64,000 bases of DNA from Prosapia bicincta (GCA_036971475.1 JBAIZL010000001.1:216553444-216617443), one strand, 5' to 3'; numbered from the stretch's first letter, positions 1 to 11,034 are shown. Translations and numbers: made by a program. Notes: generated by a model not told the origin, from the letters alone.

Positions 1-278
1 TGAAGAATAATTAAGATATTTTGATTCATTATTGAAATTAAAAAAAATAATTTCATTACAATATTCATGACAACCATTCTAGGAAAGTTAAATTGTAATT
101 ATACAGTTCTCCACTTACCAGATTATTAGCTAATAAGATTTTTTTCAATCTCTCAAATTGTATTTAATTGCTCAAGATGTAAAGCTTCCGTCAATGGTTG
201 TGTTGTAGGCAGTTTTTTCATATTGCTCGGATATCCTGAAATTAACAATTATATGGAAAATTTCTGTATTATATAAAT
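1..278 (+). repeat. segmental duplicate, left half (pairs with 3110-3390)
   Basis: This stretch is repeated in direct orientation at about 3110-3390 (shared landmarks: CCACTTACCAGATTATTAGC and GTTGTGTTGTAGGCAGTTTT). The second copy runs uninterrupted into the sequence that here continues only after the 279-2399 element, so 3110-3500 preserves the empty insertion site. No gene seen. Confidence 0.8.
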
Positions 279-596
279 GGTTAAAATGCTGAAGCACGAC
301 CACCTACGATATTTTGGATTATTGTTCAAAACTACCAAATAGGACAAATATCCACAAGAATTTTTTTTATTGGCCTAGGAAAGTTATTTTTTTCAATTTA
401 AAGTAGGATAAAAAGTTTAGTGCGGAGGTATAAGTTGTGAATGGGTGCGGAGTGATACAAATGTTTCGTGACGTCACAGTGCTGCGCATAAGGTTGTACA
501 CACCAGCCGCGGTACGTCACGCAACCTTACGTGTGTAGAAACTTGAGAAACAACGTTTCGGCTTAATTTTTATACATATATATATATAAAATATAT

Positions 597-1778
597 AAAC
601 AAACAGACGGCTTAGCAATGGGATCACCACTTTCAAGTATAATATCAGAAATTTACCTCCAAAAACTTGACGAATTAATCACACAAACCATAAAAACACA
701 CGACCCCAACGGACATTGGATACGATATGTCGATGACGGATTATACATTTCACAAAATAAAGCAATAAATAATAACATCATTCTAAATGAAATCAATAAC
801 TTACACCCTAACATACAATTCACCATGGAGGAAGAAATAAGCAATAAAATAAACTATCTAGACCTAACAATGACCAGAAATACAAATAACATTGAATATT
901 CCATTTATAGAAAACCAACACAAACCATTAATACAATACCAAACCACTCCAACCATCCCCCACAACATAAAATGGCCGCATATAACTCACTTTTATACAG
1001 AATGCTAAAATTGCCTCTAAAAAATGAAGAAAAAACAAAAGAAAAACAAATAATATATCAAATAGCCCAAAAAAATGGATACAATAAAAAAACTATAGAT
1101 AAATTAGAATTTAAAATATTAAAAAAATTAAATCAACCTAAAATCGAACCACAAACAACAAAATGGGCTACATTCACATACACAGGATACAACATAAAAG
1201 GAATAACTAAAACACTAAAAAACAATAATATTAACATAGCCTACAAAAACACAGGAAACATAATCAACAAAATAAACCAACCAGAAGAAATATGTCCCAC
1301 ACTTAGTAACGGAATATACAAAATCGAATGCCCAGACTGTAATAAAATATACATAGGCCAAACAAAAAAGAAATTAAAAGATAGATATCAAGAACACCTC
1401 AATGCATACATCAAACCGGAAATTTATAATTCAAACTTAGCCACACACGCAATCAAAAACAAACACACATTCCCCACATTAGAAAACATACATCTAATAA
1501 AAAAAGTTCAAAAAGGCCTCAAAATGACAATCTGGGAACAACTAGAAATTTATAAAAATAAAAATAACATCATCAACGAACAGATACAAATAAAATCAAA
1601 AAACGACAAATTATTCAATCTAATAGACAGCATAAACCCCAAGACAAATGCAAAAAACTCGCACAGTGCAGTGGATCCAAAAATAGAAGTTAACGGTACA
1701 TCAAGGTCAACGGCGGATTCCACGCAGCCCGCAGTTCAAAATACGTTTAGTATGCCAGACGATGGAAGCACGCGCTAG
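597..1778 (+). CDS. Penelope-like element: RT C-terminal half plus GIY-YIG endonuclease (5' truncated)
   Basis: One open frame, open upstream to 567. It starts inside the RT fingers/palm at TDGLAMGSPLSSIISEIYL (motif B of Penelope RTs) and continues with the catalytic YVDD box (residues about 37-41 from the ATG at 618) and the NYLDLT segment. The thumb region follows, then a GIY-YIG nuclease at about residue 231 (GIYKIECPDC, then IYIGQT), the catalytic Arg-containing DRYQEH and the Glu in WEQLEIYK. Upstream RT motifs are missing; the break lies in a (TA)-rich stretch. The frame is uninterrupted, unlike other Penelope copies here, so this copy is comparatively young, but it cannot encode a full RT. 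It ends at a hammerhead-like motif. Confidence 0.85.
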   Translation, partial: KQTDGLAMGSPLSSIISEIYLQKLDELITQTIKTHDPNGHWIRYVDDGLYISQNKAINNNIILNEINNLHPNIQFTMEEEISNKINYLDLTMTRNTNNIEYSIYRKPTQTINTIPNHSNHPPQHKMAAYNSLLYRMLKLPLKNEEKTKEKQIIYQIAQKNGYNKKTIDKLEFKILKKLNQPKIEPQTTKWATFTYTGYNIKGITKTLKNNNINIAYKNTGNIINKINQPEEICPTLSNGIYKIECPDCNKIYIGQTKKKLKDRYQEHLNAYIKPEIYNSNLATHAIKNKHTFPTLENIHLIKKVQKGLKMTIWEQLEIYKNKNNIINEQIQIKSKNDKLFNLIDSINPKTNAKNSHSAVDPKIEVNGTSRSTADSTQPAVQNTFSMPDDGSTR

Positions 1779-1795
1779 CTTCTGAAAGCGCTTGC
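1757..1795 (+). ncRNA. hammerhead-like motif at Penelope 3' end
   Basis: Overlapping the stop codon: CAGACGA (one base off CTGANGA), then stem GGAAGC/GCTTCT (1764-1769 with 1778-1783, all paired counting one G-U), then GAAA (1784-1787). As in the other copies, one extra base lies between the core and the stem. Penelope-like elements are known to carry hammerhead motifs; activity here is unproven. Confidence 0.5.
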
Positions 1796-1889
1796 ATAAA
1801 TACCAAGTAAGATTCTTGTTTAAGTACATAAGTGAAAGTGATAAGTGTATACAAGAAAACAGTGTTGCATAATCTACAAATATATATAA

Positions 1890-2160
1890 ATATACTTATA
1901 AAGTCTCCAGTTAGGATAGATTTGGTTTTAAATTTATACATACTGTATACCTATATTAAGATATACCTAAAAAGTGTTCAGTCAGGTTAGATTTGGTTTT
2001 AATTTTATACATTACCTAAATCGTTACATTTATACAATTAGAACCAAATCTATCCTGACTGGATACTTCATAGGTATATTTCAATATAAATATATAAAAT
2101 TCACCTTCTTTGGCAGTAACAAAAATAATAGTTATCAATAAAGCTTAAAGACTTGTTTTT
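1890..2160. repeat. palindromic dispersed repeat, family C, copy 1
   Basis: Two direct copies of a block containing AGTCAGGATAGATTTGG-like sequence (about 1905 and 1975) face one inverted copy (ACCAAATCTATCCTGACTGG at 2043-2062). Other copies: 2815-3060, 3760-4155, 46950-47285. The right flank with GGCAGTAACAAAAATAATAG is shared between copies. No coding potential. Confidence 0.65.
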
Positions 2161-2407
2161 GTTACATAAAATTTAGATTACTAAAACACGAACTACAGTT
2201 GTGACATCACGAAGCATTTGTATCACTCCGCGCCTATTCACAACCTCTACATCTGAACTGAATTTTTTACTCTACTTTAAATTGAAAAAAAGTAACTTTC
2301 CTAGGTCAATAAAAAAAAATTCTTGTGGATATCGTCTATTTGGTGGTGTTAAACAATTTCCCAAAATATCGTAGGAGGTCGTGCTTCAGCATTTTAACCA
2401 TATAAAT

Positions 2408-2512
2408 TAAACATCACATATTACTGTCATTACAAGTCTCTACAGTTGTTAATACATTTACATGTTTGTCCACCTTGCATTATTTAGTTAAAAAATTGCT
2501 TAAAAACTTATA
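2408..2512 (+). repeat. segmental duplicate, right half (pairs with 3395-3495)
   Basis: Shares TTAAACATCACATATTAC and CAAGTCTCTACAGTTGTTAA with 3395-3440 and continues the segment interrupted by the 279-2399 element. Confidence 0.75.
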
Positions 2513-2514
2513 AC

Positions 2515-3090
2515 AGTTAAAAGGCTTACTGAGCACCACCTGAGATTAATAAATAAAATTGTTCAGACATGTCCTAATACAATATCCATAAAATTTTTTA
2601 AAAAATATAATACGGAATTTTTTATCAAATTAATGTTAGGTAAAAAATACGGTGTGGAGTAGTAAGTTGTAAAACATCGGCGGAGTGATACAGTGACGTC
2701 ACGCTATCTCCATTCATACCTTACATGTGAAGATATTTGAGGAACGTTTGGCTTAATTCTTATGGTTTTAGCACAAGTAAATATCATGGTTTATGGTTTA
2801 ATGGTACATGGTTTTATGGTTTAAATATACCTATAAAGTGTCCAGTCAGGATAGATTTGGTTTAAATTTTATACATTACCTAATGGGTAAATGTATAAAA
2901 CTACAACCAAATCTATCCTCACTGAATACTTCATAGGTATATTTCAATATAGATATATAAAATTAACTTTCCGTGGCAATAACAAAAATAATAGTTATGA
3001 ATATAGCTTCATGACATGTTTTGATTTATTTTATACACATTCCTTTAGGAGTGGGCAAGCTGTATTTTTGCCAAGTTTAGATCCCTAAAA
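2515..3090 (+). mobile_element. degenerate second copy of the long-inverted-repeat element, right end lost
   Basis: The left arm resembles 279-560 with many changes (shared GGAGTGATACA, GTGACGTCACG, then CTTACATGTGAAGATATTTGAG). It is followed by a family C palindrome (2815-3060). A few short TGGTTTATGGTTTAATGG-type repeats lie at 2785-2825. No right arm and no Penelope insert. Confidence 0.6.
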
Positions 3091-3099
3091 CACAAATTT

Positions 3100-3500
3100 C
3101 AAAAAATATTTTTGAACAATAATTAATTTGATTCATTATTGAAATAAAAGTAAATAATTTCATTATAACTTCAAGTTTCATGATAACCATTCTAAGAAAG
3201 TTGACTAATAATTATATATACAATTTTCCACTTACCAGATTATTAGCTAATAAGATTTCTTTAATTGCTCAAATAGTATTTAAATGGTCAAGATGTAAAG
3301 CTTTTGTCAATGGTTGTGTTGTAGGCAGTTTTTTCACATTGCTCTGATATCCTGAAATTAACAACAATTAATTATATGGAAAATTTCTTTAATAAATAAA
3401 TTAAACATCACATATTACCGTCATTACAAGTCTCTACAGTTGTTAATATATGTCCAATTAACTATATTTAGTTAAAAAACTGCTTGAAGTATTTAGCACA
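3100..3500 (+). repeat. segmental duplicate with empty insertion site
   Basis: Uninterrupted counterpart of 1-278 plus 2408-2512. The junction at about 3385-3400 (ATAAATAAATTAAACATCAC) shows the sequence before insertion of the 2.1-kb element. Confidence 0.75.
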
Positions 3501-3759
3501 AGATGTAAATTTTTAGAACTAAAAATATGACTGAAATTTCAGTAATTGTTTACTTTAGCCACATGAGCGATTTCAGTTTAAGTATTTTACTGACAGATGC
3601 AGAAACGTATAACAAATTCAAAAAAATAAAAAGACTTTCGCTGCCGTTCCTAATAATTACAATTTTGGAAAAAAAAAAATTTAACCACTGCCTACTCCAT
3701 GGTCACATAACACCTTACAAAGTCAATGTTTGCACTTGAATTTACCAAAATGGCTCAAA
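3501..3759. other. no recognisable feature
   Basis: AT-rich sequence; a 70-codon open frame at 3527 has no recognisable domain and I do not call it. Confidence 0.4.
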
Positions 3760-4155
3760 AAGTATTTACAATTTTTTATTACCACAGAAGGTTAATTTTT
3801 TATCACATTTTAGTTGGGACTAAGTTTTTGGGCACGCAGTAGCAACAGCACACTGTACTACATCTATACATGAATCCAGTCAGGGTAGATTTGGTTGTAA
3901 TTTTATACAACATACTATGTACCCATATTAAAATATTCGCTGATTTTCTTCATTGGCCAATCTCATACTTTATATGTGTAAATTTGTTTCGTATATTTTA
4001 ATATAGATATATAGTAATGTATAAAATTACATTACTTCTGGATACTTCATAGGGTATGTCTAGACGTAGTACAGTGTGCCCAAAAACATAGTCTTAACTA
4101 AAATATGATAAAAAATTAACCTTTCATGGCAATAAAAAAATTGTAAATAATAGCA
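3760..4155. repeat. foldback element, family C, copy 3
   Basis: About 395 bp with outer arms about 100 bp long: AATTTTTTATTACC and GCACACTGTACTAC on the left recur inverted as GTAGTACAGTGTGCCC and GGCAATAAAAAAATTGT on the right. The inner part carries the CCAGTCAGGGTAGATTTGGT motif of the family. Confidence 0.65.
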
Positions 4156-5520
4156 TAATCCTTTTTGGCAAATTTTGCTAGCTTCAAGGTAAAACAATTA
4201 TTTTGTAAGGTTTTAGGAGACCATGTTGGGGGTGAAGGGTTGAATAATTGTTTCCAAATTATAATTATTTGGGACAGCAAACGTTTTTTAAAATTTTTCT
4301 TGTATTTGTTACAAGTTTCTGCATTGGCCAGTAAAGGTTTTCAGTCAAAATCGCTTATGTGGCGAAAGTGAATAATTACCAAAATTTCACCTGATGTACA
4401 AGAAATGGTGACTTGAATGAAATGAATGTTAAAGCACAGCTTTCCGCTCATGCAACCCCTGTAAAGGAATGCATATTTCAACAGCTTTTCAAGTAATAAA
4501 AATCAATATACGGAAGTCTTTTAACAAATTTGATTTGTGCACACATATTGTTCAATATGAATACCTAAAGTATAATGTAGGGAGCTTTAAAATTTTACAA
4601 TCGGTACTTTGTATTTGTATTTCAGTGTAGTATAACATAGTGGTATTTTGTAAGAAAACAAAAAAATTTAATAAGCACTTTTAAATGTTTTAAAAATTTT
4701 AACATTTTGTGAAATGAAGTTTATTTTTGTGCAATTACTTTGAATTTTAAAAACATTATCTTCAATTTTTTCTGTGTACCTGAAAACTTTCTACATGGAC
4801 AAACATATATTTTTAGATTTATAGATAAGATGTAAAAAGGAAATAACTTGCAATTTTTGGGTCAAACATCTATTCTGAATATCTTCATGTAGATTACAAT
4901 CTGCTAAAACCCACTATTTACTGATGTTTCTAAGTAGAAGTGTTTCACACTAGATCAGCACATTGATAAATGCTGTGAGTTGGGTACAAGACTATTTGCT
5001 CCTGAAAAGAAATAATTAGTAACAAATTAATTTAATACAAACGCATAAACCATTACAATACCTACCTAACGCCATTAGCACGTTTCTTTTCAATTATAAT
5101 TTGTCATTGATGCAAATATAATCTGCATAAAAACTGTCTTCAGAAGTGCTACAAGACCAAACGATGCAAATATTTTCAACAAAATGGCGATTGGATTTAA
5201 AATTTGAAAATGACCTCTTTTTTTAATTGTTGTTCTTCTTCTTTATGTTGAAACTGGAAAATTAAGGAGCCAGGTTTAATTTCAACCAATCAGCGCAAAG
5301 CCCAACTAATATCAAGTAACAAAAACTATATCAAGTAGGTTTGACTGTATATAGTGACATAGTTAATATATTAATACATTGTACCTATTATTAAATTATT
5401 CTATAGTATCAGGGTTAACGTTGTACTAACTCTTAAAGATATCATATGTTACATACATAAAATGCTTCGAATATTATTTATAAATATTCTTGTTGAAGAA
5501 ATTAATGTCCAATAAAAAAA
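4156..5520. other. AT-rich spacer with a half copy of foldback family B
   Basis: 4880-5000 contains the family B arm (TTTCACACTAGATCAGCACA, then AAGACTATTTGCTCCTG). The remainder has no recognisable gene or repeat structure. Confidence 0.4.
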
Positions 5521-5522
5521 AC

Positions 5523-5524
5523 AT

Positions 5525-5615
<91 letters not shown>

Positions 5616-5656
5616 GGTGGGTGTGTTGGTGTGTGTGTGTGTGTGTGTGTGTGTTT
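5523..5656. repeat. compound microsatellite (CA)n(TA)n(TG)n
   Basis: About 20 bp of CA, then about 54 bp of TA, then about 60 bp of TG with a few GGTGGG interruptions. CA and TG blocks on one strand make the tract largely self-complementary. The open frames through it are artefacts. Confidence 0.95.
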
Positions 5657-5669
5657 ACAATATTATGTA

Positions 5670-5800
5670 TAATAACACTCATTATAAAAATATAATAATA
5701 AATTAAAAACATTTCAATAACAAGAATACTTTTAATGCATATATTATTCAAAGCTTTTCGCCGATAAAACAGTACCAGCATCTTCAGGAAAATAATGATC
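5670..5800 (-). mobile_element. solo Penelope 3' end with hammerhead-like motif (minus)
   Basis: Reading the minus strand: CTGAAGA (5787-5781), stem GCTGGT/ATCGGC, then GAAA (5759-5756) and AGCTTTG, then AAGTATTCTTGTTATTGAAA as in the copies at 23.3 and 36.1 kb. Relative to 23317 the stem carries paired changes, so base pairing is kept. Confidence 0.6.
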
Positions 5801-5954
5801 TAACTTTTATTTTATATTTATTAATATATAATAAAAAATATAATTGTATGATCGATATATATCTATTTCAATAGATATATAATATTTCAATATTGAAATA
5901 GATATATAATTATAATACTGTAAAATATACAGTATAGTATACTGTAAAATATAA

Positions 5955-6006
5955 CAACTCGCATAAATACCAAGTAAGATTCTTGTTTAAGTAGATATAG
6001 TGAAAA

Positions 6007-6058
<52 letters not shown>
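5955..6058 (+). repeat. copy of the Penelope 3' UTR, followed by (TA)n
   Basis: TCGCATAAATACCAAGTAAG and ATTCTTGTTTAAGTA repeat 1792-1830, downstream of the Penelope ORF. It runs directly into a (TA)n tract at 6010-6056. Confidence 0.7.
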
Positions 6059-6059
<1 letters not shown>

Positions 6060-6060
<1 letters not shown>

Positions 6061-6940
6061 CATATAATAATAATACAGTAAAATATAGGATATATCAATA
6101 AGAAATCTCAATAGGTGGGTAGAAAGTCGTAAGGAAAATGAGAAAATAATATTTTTTCTATTTTTATTTACAAACTTTATTTCTCAATGGTTTGAATAAT
6201 TAATAAATTATATATAATTATATAATTTTTAAATGATATTATGTTAATAGAAAAGCTCCACATAATAGTTTGTGTAAATAAAATATTTTAACTAGCCCTT
6301 TGTAATGGAACTGCAAACTTCTATTTTCCCGCGATTGAATCACTTTAAAAAGAGGGCAATATGGCGATTTTTGTTTTTGAAGTAGTTTTGTTTGTATTAG
6401 TGCACAGAAATCTAAGGTTTAAAGTACAAAAGAGTCGCAAAATTAAAAGTATTTCCGCATAAACAGAATCCATGCTTTGTTAACAAAATGTCCGATTGAG
6501 TTTTCCAAAGAGATGCATGCCCAAGAATTCCTGCAGGAAGTTACCTGTATTAAGGTAAACTAAATAACATTTTGTTGGACATAACGTAGCTACAGAAATT
6601 AAACTATAGTAACTCTTCTTTTTGTTCTACTATAATTCCAAGTTGCGAGTTAGTAAGTCATGTAATGAAAAATTAAATAATACATTAAATTACATGGCCT
6701 CACAGGGCAAAAAGTATCACTCCATTGAAGCAGATGTCAGAATAGTTATCAAATCTAAACAATTACCATATTATTTTTTATTTATGTTATTAATAATTTT
6801 TTTAAATTTTAAAGATTAGACTCAATTTGGGTCGACTAGAGGTGTTTACTTATTTAAACAGAAATAAGTCCTCCGGGCATACATTTTAGAACAATATCTA
6901 ACAAGTATTAACTGAATCCATTTTCAAGTGAACTACTAGT
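6060..6940. other. no recognisable feature
   Basis: AT-rich unique sequence. A 65-codon frame at 6622 has no recognisable domain. Confidence 0.35.
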
Positions 6941-7126
6941 TTTCACTAAAACACTTGTAAATATTTTACAACTTGCCTATAGTAGCACTTACTTTGATTT
7001 GTTGTGCTACTATAGTTACAGTCTGAGTTGACAATAGGACACATCTCCCGAAATGGCTGTCCTCAACAAATATAAGTAAGTTCTACCATAGGCAAGTTGT
7101 AAAATATTTTCAAGTGTTTTAGTGAA
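6941..7126. mobile_element. foldback element, family A, copy 1 (186 bp)
   Basis: Near-perfect palindrome: TTTCACTAAAACACTTG and ACAACTTGCCTATAGTAG on the left return inverted as CATAGGCAAGTTGTAAAATA and CAAGTGTTTTAGTGAA on the right. The family also occurs at 14658-15346, 20895-22490 and 21638-22040. The central part GTTGACAATAGGACACATCT is shared. Confidence 0.75.
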
Positions 7127-7794
7127 GTAATAACTCTTACCGAATGGAAAAAACTTGTCAAAATACATTCAGTTTTTAAGGTTTGTGATGTAAAGAACTT
7201 TTATTTACATATATTTTCTGAATAATTTTAATGTGAAACTAAGTATGTGATACTCATTTTATGATTTACTAGTGTTACTTTTTACTGCTTCCATATTTTT
7301 GCCTCTTATCTATGCTGCATACAACATGTTGAAAGATATTGTACGAATAAACGAACCAAACTAGGAACAAACTCCTTTATAACACACAGATTAGGCACTG
7401 ACTAAGAGTTTGAGATGCCTTGGCAGCTGGTAGCATGGGAGGCGATATCCAACCTAGGCCATTGAATTGTTTCACAAACCGTCATTTTGTGGGACTAGTT
7501 TATGTAGTAAACTTTCAATATGAATAACATATAATTACATATTTACTTTGATTTTGTTGATATATTTGCGCCATAACTGACATGATTGAAGCCAATATAT
7601 TCATAATCCATCTGATACAGATACCATTATTAGTTGATATAACATAACTCATTCTTGAAGAGTTAGATCTATTATATAAAAGTAAACAATGTAATAATTT
7701 GTATCTTGTTTTCTTGGTAATAACTGACACTATTGCTATAATTGATGAATTTCTTGAGCACTCTGGATTAATTTTAAATAAATAAATAAAAACT
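7127..7794. other. no recognisable feature
   Basis: AT-rich sequence with no gene I can recognise; the 71-codon minus-strand frame at 7515-7730 looks like chance. Confidence 0.35.
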
Positions 7795-7925
7795 CACTAA
7801 CCACAATATAAAATTTTTTTATTTCACTACAATTACTTTATTCACATTTCAATTACATGGTAATCATCTTCAGAAGTACTGTAAAATTAATTTACAACAA
7901 GTCTTAAAGCTCCTCACCCCTCCTC
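7795..7925 (-). mobile_element. solo Penelope 3' end with hammerhead-like motif (minus)
   Basis: Minus strand: CTGAAGA (7873-7867), hairpin GATTACCATGTAATT, GAAA (7850-7847), then TGTGAATAAAG. The same pattern with a different stem occurs at 39590-39606, next to a recognisable GIY-YIG gene. Confidence 0.55.
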
Positions 7926-8029
7926 TCTTACTAATAATTTTAACCAAACATGTATCATCATACGCCATGTCCCTAATAAACTTAATTGTTTGAACGTTTA
8001 CATGGAATTTTTAAATTAAACTTTTTATG

Positions 8030-8400
8030 GATTCGATGCTGTAAGATACTGGATATGTTGAGAGTCCTTAGTGGTACTAATTGGGGAGCAGACATAACCT
8101 GTATGCTCCATTTCTATTGCTCATAGATTATGGCTGTATAGGCTATTCATCTGCTACATCTACAGTACTGAGACTTCTAGATTCAGTACATCACTCTGGA
8201 CTAGGACTAGCTACTGGTGCTTTTAGATAAAGCCTAATCTCCAGTCTTCTCGGAGAACTGAGGAACCCGCTCTTTCATGGCCACCTCAAATGCTCCAAAT
8301 ATCATACTACTTAGAATGTCAATTTAAAACCTAGTTGTTAAGTTACTTTCTGTTTTCAGATAAGAATTCTTTAACATCAATGTCAAGACATCTATAAGCC
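8030..8400 (+). pseudogene. non-LTR retrotransposon RT C-terminal remnant
   Basis: Translating with frameshifts gives LRVLSGTNWGADITCML, then a region resembling the thumb of jockey/I-type RTs (consensus form LxVLxGTxWGADrtxml...DYGcxvY...). Several stops are present. No target duplication found. Confidence 0.6.
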
Positions 8401-9769
8401 TTCAATCAACAAACACATCTTTATTCTTCAACATCGAAACAACTGCAGTTATATCACGTATCACCAGGATGTTTCTTTGCCACCTGTAACAGGTAACTTT
8501 TATATTTATTATTAAATTGGAATGTAGTAAATATATATTAAAATAACTGATAGATTCTCTAAAGCTTATTTGATCCTGGGTAATCTTTTAAGTATTGTCA
8601 ATGAAAACCTCCATTGTGGATAAATAGTAAATTTATTTATACTTCTTTTACTTACTTTTGTTATTGTTATGTCATTTTACTAGTATGAAATATTGCTGGA
8701 GATGTATCAGGTTATAGAAGACTGTATTTTCTTAAATATATTGGTTATTTTTGTAAAAAAAATACCCCTGTAATCAAAAAGCTATTCTTAGTTTTACAAA
8801 AATTCCCTCTGTTCTCTTTTTACGAAAATAAATAGAGGCTTAAGTCTGAATTCACATAAGAATCCAATTTTGTATTACAGTTATGAATATGTTGGCTGTT
8901 AGGTAAATCTAAGGTTTTCATGGTAACAAAGCCTATCATATGCTTTTTTCTGATAAGTAATTTCATTATTTTTAGAAATTATGTAAATATTGAGATTTTT
9001 ACATTAGTTTACTTTTAACGAGTTTTAAGTTTTTATAAATATTGTTGCTATTAAAGAACTTCTCCGCTAATTAATAAGTTTGGCTACTTTAATTTCTTCA
9101 CATATTGCATTAATTTTACACAATGTAAGCATTATTAGAAACCTTGAGTGTTGTTCAGAAGCTAAAGCTTTCGATGTAATAAGAATGCCAATAATTAGCA
9201 TTTAGTAAATTTTACTGCCTATGGAATCTTTATCAGTTCAGGCGAGTAACATTTAAAATTAAAAGTATTTATATTTTCTGTGAGCCATTGTCTCTTCAAA
9301 CTTTACCAGATGTATTAAAAAGTACCTAATTTTTGTTTTTATAGATGCTTGTACCGTCTTCCCTAATTATAAGTCTCTAATCGTACCTCCTTCCATTCAT
9401 TCACTATGATATATGGTTTTTATTTATTTTCCATTGTCTTAAACTATTTCTCATGAAATATATTGAATAAGTTCTGTTATAGTAAATTTTCAATAGCTTT
9501 CCTACATTAAATTCCTCCGATTCCTGCATTGAATCACCACTGTCTCCTCCACTATTACATTATACCTGGCTTTTATTATTTCCTATTATTCCATTGTTGG
9601 CAAATTCTCCAAAATCCTAATCCTCATTTCCAAATTTGAAAACATTTGATTGAACAGATATTTGTTTTTCAGATTTGCTACAGAGCTGAATGCTTCTTTT
9701 GCTGCTACTATATCCTCATTTTCTATCAAATTACTGTGAAAGTATTGTTGAGTATAACATTTTTATTGA
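8401..9769. other. AT-rich, no recognisable gene
   Basis: I see no coding sequence, inverted repeat or known element in this 1.4-kb stretch. Confidence 0.35.
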
Positions 9770-10019
9770 TTAAAATTTAAAAAACAAAATATTTTTTAAT
9801 TTTAAATTTAATCCAACAATGGTCAATGATTGTCCTTGTGCCTTGTTTATGGTTATTGCGAATGCAAGACGCAAAGGAAATTGTAGTTGTTTGAAATCAA
9901 TAGGTAGATCTAATGAAATCATCTGTATTAATGGAATTAAGACCATCTCTCCTTTGAACTTGCCGCCTATGATTTCTGCCTCGATCAAGTTGGGGGGTCA
10001 GATTTTTGTGGTAGTCTGA
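9770..10019 (-). pseudogene. Helitron Pif1-like helicase C-terminal remnant
   Basis: Minus-strand frame IEAEIIGGKFKGEMVLIPLI, then MISLDLPIDFKQLQFPLRLAFAITINKAQGQSL. This is the motif V/VI region of Helitron Rep-helicase (AFAMTINKAQGQS type), the part that couples ATP hydrolysis to strand unwinding in rolling-circle transposition. It is cut on both sides: the preceding sequence has a stop, and the following arginine-finger region (YVxxSRV) is missing. Only about 75 of well over 1000 codons remain. Confidence 0.8.
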
Positions 10020-10239
10020 TTCTGTTGTACAGCTTTATTGGATTCAGATTTTGCAAGAGTATTATTGGCGATGCTACATTTAATATCAATAAGTGTGATG
10101 ACAATAATTGTACATAGAATTTAACAATTTTAAATAATTCAAAATAATTAGTAATGTATTTTTATTTTTACATTATGTTTATAATTTTTTAAATTAATTT
10201 AGTAACGGATATACAGTATTGATACAGTTATACAGTATG

Positions 10240-10465
10240 TTATAGTTATATAGTATGGATATACATTTTAACATTAGACTTATGGAAGGCTGTACACTGA
10301 ACCATCCTAACCCTCTTGGGCGGAGCCCTGTAGATGCATCTACACCAAACTTCACAAGAACCATCCTGGGAATACATTAAACAATCTCTCCAGATTGTAT
10401 CAACTTTTGTACAGCGGTTCAGGTGTCTATAAGATACATACAGACATATGTACATCCGTTTTTAT
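10240..10465 (-). repeat. short interspersed repeat, non-coding, likely Helitron/SINE related
   Basis: Minus strand: TGTACATATGTCTGTATGTA, a CTGAACCGCTGTACAAAAGT stretch, GAAGTTTGGTGTAGATG and GGCTCCGCCCAAGAGGG. This resembles the widespread arthropod 'accgattttgatgaaatttggt' type repeat seen near Helitrons. Assignment is by resemblance only. Confidence 0.4.
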
Positions 10466-10795
10466 ACATATAGATGTAAAATCCACATATTTAAAATAGC
10501 AGAAGGTTTTTGCTAATATGTTGTACAAATTGTATGGATTAAGGAAACACACTGACACCATACCTACTAGTTTATTTTAACCGTTACTTTAATTATTCAT
10601 TACTGCCTTAAGTTTCATGACGATTTACTGCTTTCTAGCAACTTGTGAATATTGCTACCTGGTGTTACATTCAGTGTTGTGTTTGAAGGTAATGTGAGCT
10701 TGTGAAGTTCATTTACATGATATTTTAACTGAAAATTCATTCATAACTATTACAAGTAATTTTTTAGTTGGTAAAACAAACATAACTAAATACAT
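10466..10795. other. no recognisable feature
   Basis: AT-rich spacer between two repeats. Confidence 0.3.
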
Positions 10796-10975
10796 CAAAA
10801 ACCTGCCTTTAAAACCATCACCAAACCTGCTTAACCTAACAACTCCAAGTGGAAAATTTAGACATTGATGAAGTTCGCCACGGAGCGATCGAAAACGTTC
10901 TGTCAGTAAGTTCGGATAGACAAAACTAATGTAAAAGTGTTTGATTAAGTTTCACCGAATGTAGTTGACTAAGCT
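10796..10975 (+). mobile_element. solo Penelope 3' end (same family as 13.7 and 58.2 kb)
   Basis: AAAACCTGCCTTTAAAACCA, then TTGATGA (10865), stem GTTCGC/GCGATC with one mismatch, GAAA (10891-10894), ACGTTCTGTC and AGTAAGTTCGGATAG. Same order as 13670-13815, where it follows a GIY-YIG coding region. Confidence 0.7.
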
Positions 10976-11034
10976 GAGGGACATCAAAAATACCGTCCGA
11001 CCATAGAGGACATCTGTTTGTTCGAATCGTAGGT

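Larger units (their letters stand above)
279..2399. mobile_element. composite long-inverted-repeat transposon with 8-bp TSD
   Basis: The ends are imperfect inverted repeats of about 205 bp (279-485 against 2399-2199) starting GGTTAAAATGCTGAAGCACG. The flanks carry the perfect 8-bp duplication ATATAAAT (271-278 and 2400-2407). The paralogous segment at 3385-3400 lacks the insert. Inside are a Penelope-like 3' half (about 567-1870) and a palindromic core repeat (1890-2160). No transposase is visible, so it is non-autonomous. An 8-bp TSD fits hAT, P or Merlin-type transposases; arms this long also suit foldback elements. An earlier, right-truncated copy of the same family follows at about 2515-3090. 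Confidence 0.8.

Noticed and set aside
10246..10455. 69-codon frame with several Cys
   Set aside because: It lies in a dispersed non-coding repeat and shows no zinc-finger spacing.
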